From assembly GCF_014203695.1 (NCBI RefSeq), contig NZ_JACHJO010000002.1, positions 62,001 through 126,000 of the forward strand: a DNA stretch of 64,000 bases. Direction: 5' to 3'. A model generated the notes under the pieces. It saw only the letters and a list, made by a program, of their open reading frames with translations, had not been told where the DNA came from and did not search any database. This DNA is from Nocardiopsis algeriensis (GTDB taxonomy: Bacteria; Actinomycetota; Actinomycetes; Streptosporangiales; Streptosporangiaceae). Position 1 is the stretch's first letter, and the number at the start of each line of letters is the position of its first letter. Of the stretch, positions 61,935 through 64,000 are shown piece after piece. Both the position numbers and the translations under genes were made by a program.

Positions 61935-62115
61935 AGAGCAACGTTAATGGTGTTGTGTGGGCAACATGACCACTTTTTCTTGCGCCTCAGGCCCCTGGAC
62001 GCCGAGAACGTGCACTGTGACGCACACATGCAGCGCCGACGTGAGAGAAGACACAAGGAGAAGAACCGGGACTCGGCACACGCCCGACCGGTGCGGGCGG
62101 CCGCGGACACACGAA

Positions 62116-62140
62116 CGGCCGCGCCGAGGCGGCGCGGCCG
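62116..62140 (-). terminator. Terminator after ispG
   Basis: CGGCCGCGCCG pairs perfectly with CGGCGCGGCCG around AGG, 19 bp beyond the ispG stop. Confidence 0.8.
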
Positions 62141-62159
62141 AGGACGTGCGGGGATCGGG

Positions 62160-63314
<1,155 letters not shown>

Positions 63315-63503
63315 GCTTGATTCACCTCGTCTGCCGCCGGGGAAGGGGGCGGCACTTGAATTCGTCCGTTTTCGGGAAGGCGTCCGGCGGTACAGCGCAC
63401 GGTGCCGCGATCGGGGAGCACCGGCTCGGCGGGGCTCGCCGCCGTTCCCGGGTCGCGAGCCCAGGTTACCTGGAGCGGGGACGGTCCCCGGCACCCCGGA
63501 GCT

Positions 63504-63539
63504 CCCCGGCCGGGAGGCGGGGCCGCCTCCCGGCCGGGG
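63504..63539 (-). terminator. Perfect 17-bp terminator after the M50 protease gene
   Basis: CCCCGGCCGGGAGGCGG pairs without mismatch with CCGCCTCCCGGCCGGGG around GG, one base beyond the protease stop. It should limit read-through into ispG. Confidence 0.85.
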
Positions 63540-63540
63540 C

Positions 63541-64000
63541 TCAGCCGAACAGCCGAACCGGGTTGAAGACGTCGGCGACCAGCAGGACGACGCTGAACAC
63601 CAGGAAGCACGCCACCACGACGTAGGCGACGGGCGTCAGCATCGCCACGTCCACCGGGGCCGGCTCGGGCCTGCGGGCCAGCTTGGCCCAGCCGCGCTTG
63701 ATCCACTCCCAGATCGCACCGACCATGTGCCCGCCGTCCAGGGGCAGGATCGGCAGCATGTTGAAGGCGAACAGGAAGAGGTTCACCCCGGCCAGCATCT
63801 GGATCATGATCGACGCGGTGTCGGCGATCGGCAGACCCTGGGCCATGATCTCGCCGCCGATGCGGGAGATGCCGACGATGCCCACCGGGGAGTCGGCCGT
63901 GCGCTCCTCGCCGAGGAAGGCGGCGGCGAACACGCCGGGGACCTTGGCCGGCAGTCCGACGAGCGCCTCGCCCACGCCGACCATCATGGCGCCCATCTCC
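63541..64000 (-). CDS. Site-2-type M50 intramembrane metalloprotease, C-terminal part (runs off right edge)
   Basis: At least 153 residues are visible, ending at 63541; the start lies beyond the window. It has the second zinc-ligand motif [19 protein letters not shown] inside a membrane helix and a last helix [27 protein letters not shown]. This is the Rip1/RseP family that cuts anti-sigma factors in the membrane. The usual dxr - site-2 protease - ispG order is kept. The HExxH motif and PDZ domain are outside the window. Confidence 0.93.
   Translation of the reverse strand, partial: EMGAMMVGVGEALVGLPAKVPGVFAAAFLGEERTADSPVGIVGISRIGGEIMAQGLPIADTASIMIQMLAGVNLFLFAFNMLPILPLDGGHMVGAIWEWIKRGWAKLARRPEPAPVDVAMLTPVAYVVVACFLVFSVVLLVADVFNPVRLFG

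Larger units (their letters stand above)
61808..62159. other. 352-bp gap ispG / permease; promoter of the permease and ispG end
   Basis: No gene is seen. It holds the ispG terminator, a clearly AT-richer stretch (61900-61995) that should be the permease promoter, and an inverted repeat at 61900-61934. Confidence 0.5.

Overview
The window is very GC-rich actinobacterial DNA with dense genes, frequent GTG starts and long GC hairpins as terminators. Gene content (isorenieratene-type carotenoid cluster, conservon GTPase, Tat-exported DyP peroxidase beside a copper chaperone, actinobacterial nusA-infB-pnp locus) fits a Nocardiopsis-like member of the Streptosporangiales. This placement is an inference from family resemblance, not a database result. 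No tRNA, rRNA, CRISPR array or insertion sequence was found.

Left part (1-22.5 kb): accessory metabolism and envelope functions. A VWA-domain protein and a DUF892 protein precede the three-gene 5-oxoprolinase operon pxpABC and a class IV aminotransferase. Then comes a carotenoid locus: an MMPL exporter, crtY facing a methyltransferase-crtU pair, a Rieske protein, and crtB-crtI-crtE with overlapping start and stop codons, ending at a divergent MarR regulator. The MMPL and crtE promoters share a CTCGG..CCGAG element, which suggests one regulon. A BCCT transporter and Hsp20 follow, then a copper/peroxidase cluster: PCuAC lipoprotein, Tat-DyP peroxidase, His-containing membrane protein and ECF sigma factor.

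Middle part (22.5-38.2 kb): the conserved translation and RNA locus on the minus strand, in transcriptional order proS, [divergent DUF4439 pair], rimP, nusA, ylxR, infB, ylxP, rbfA, truB, ribF, rpsO, pnp and an M16 peptidase. Clear hairpins punctuate it.

Right part (38.2-64 kb): the site-2-protease gene, ispG and a DUF4081 GNAT gene, which in many actinobacteria sit next to proS, are here separated from it by two blocks of accessory genes. Block one (38.4-53.8 kb) holds a spermidine-synthase-like protein, a 35-residue cysteine-rich mini-protein with its own terminator, secA2, a lone conservon GTPase, hisS, two tandem STAND-type LuxR regulators, a truncated adenylate-forming protein and an RsbW-like kinase. 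Block two (55-61.8 kb) holds a secreted S33 peptidase, an Lrp regulator, a DavB/DavA-like amino-acid monooxygenase and amidase pair, and an APC permease. Two intergenic repeat families are scattered through these regions.

Strongest leads: the cysteine-rich mini-protein (39723-39830), resembling short fungal copper metallothioneins; the regulator-rich island at 46.8-53.8 kb with AT-rich tandem repeats and a 15-bp hairpin ahead of a degenerate adenylate-forming protein; the shared crt/MMPL operator; and the 31-bp-phased repeats upstream of the davA-like gene.
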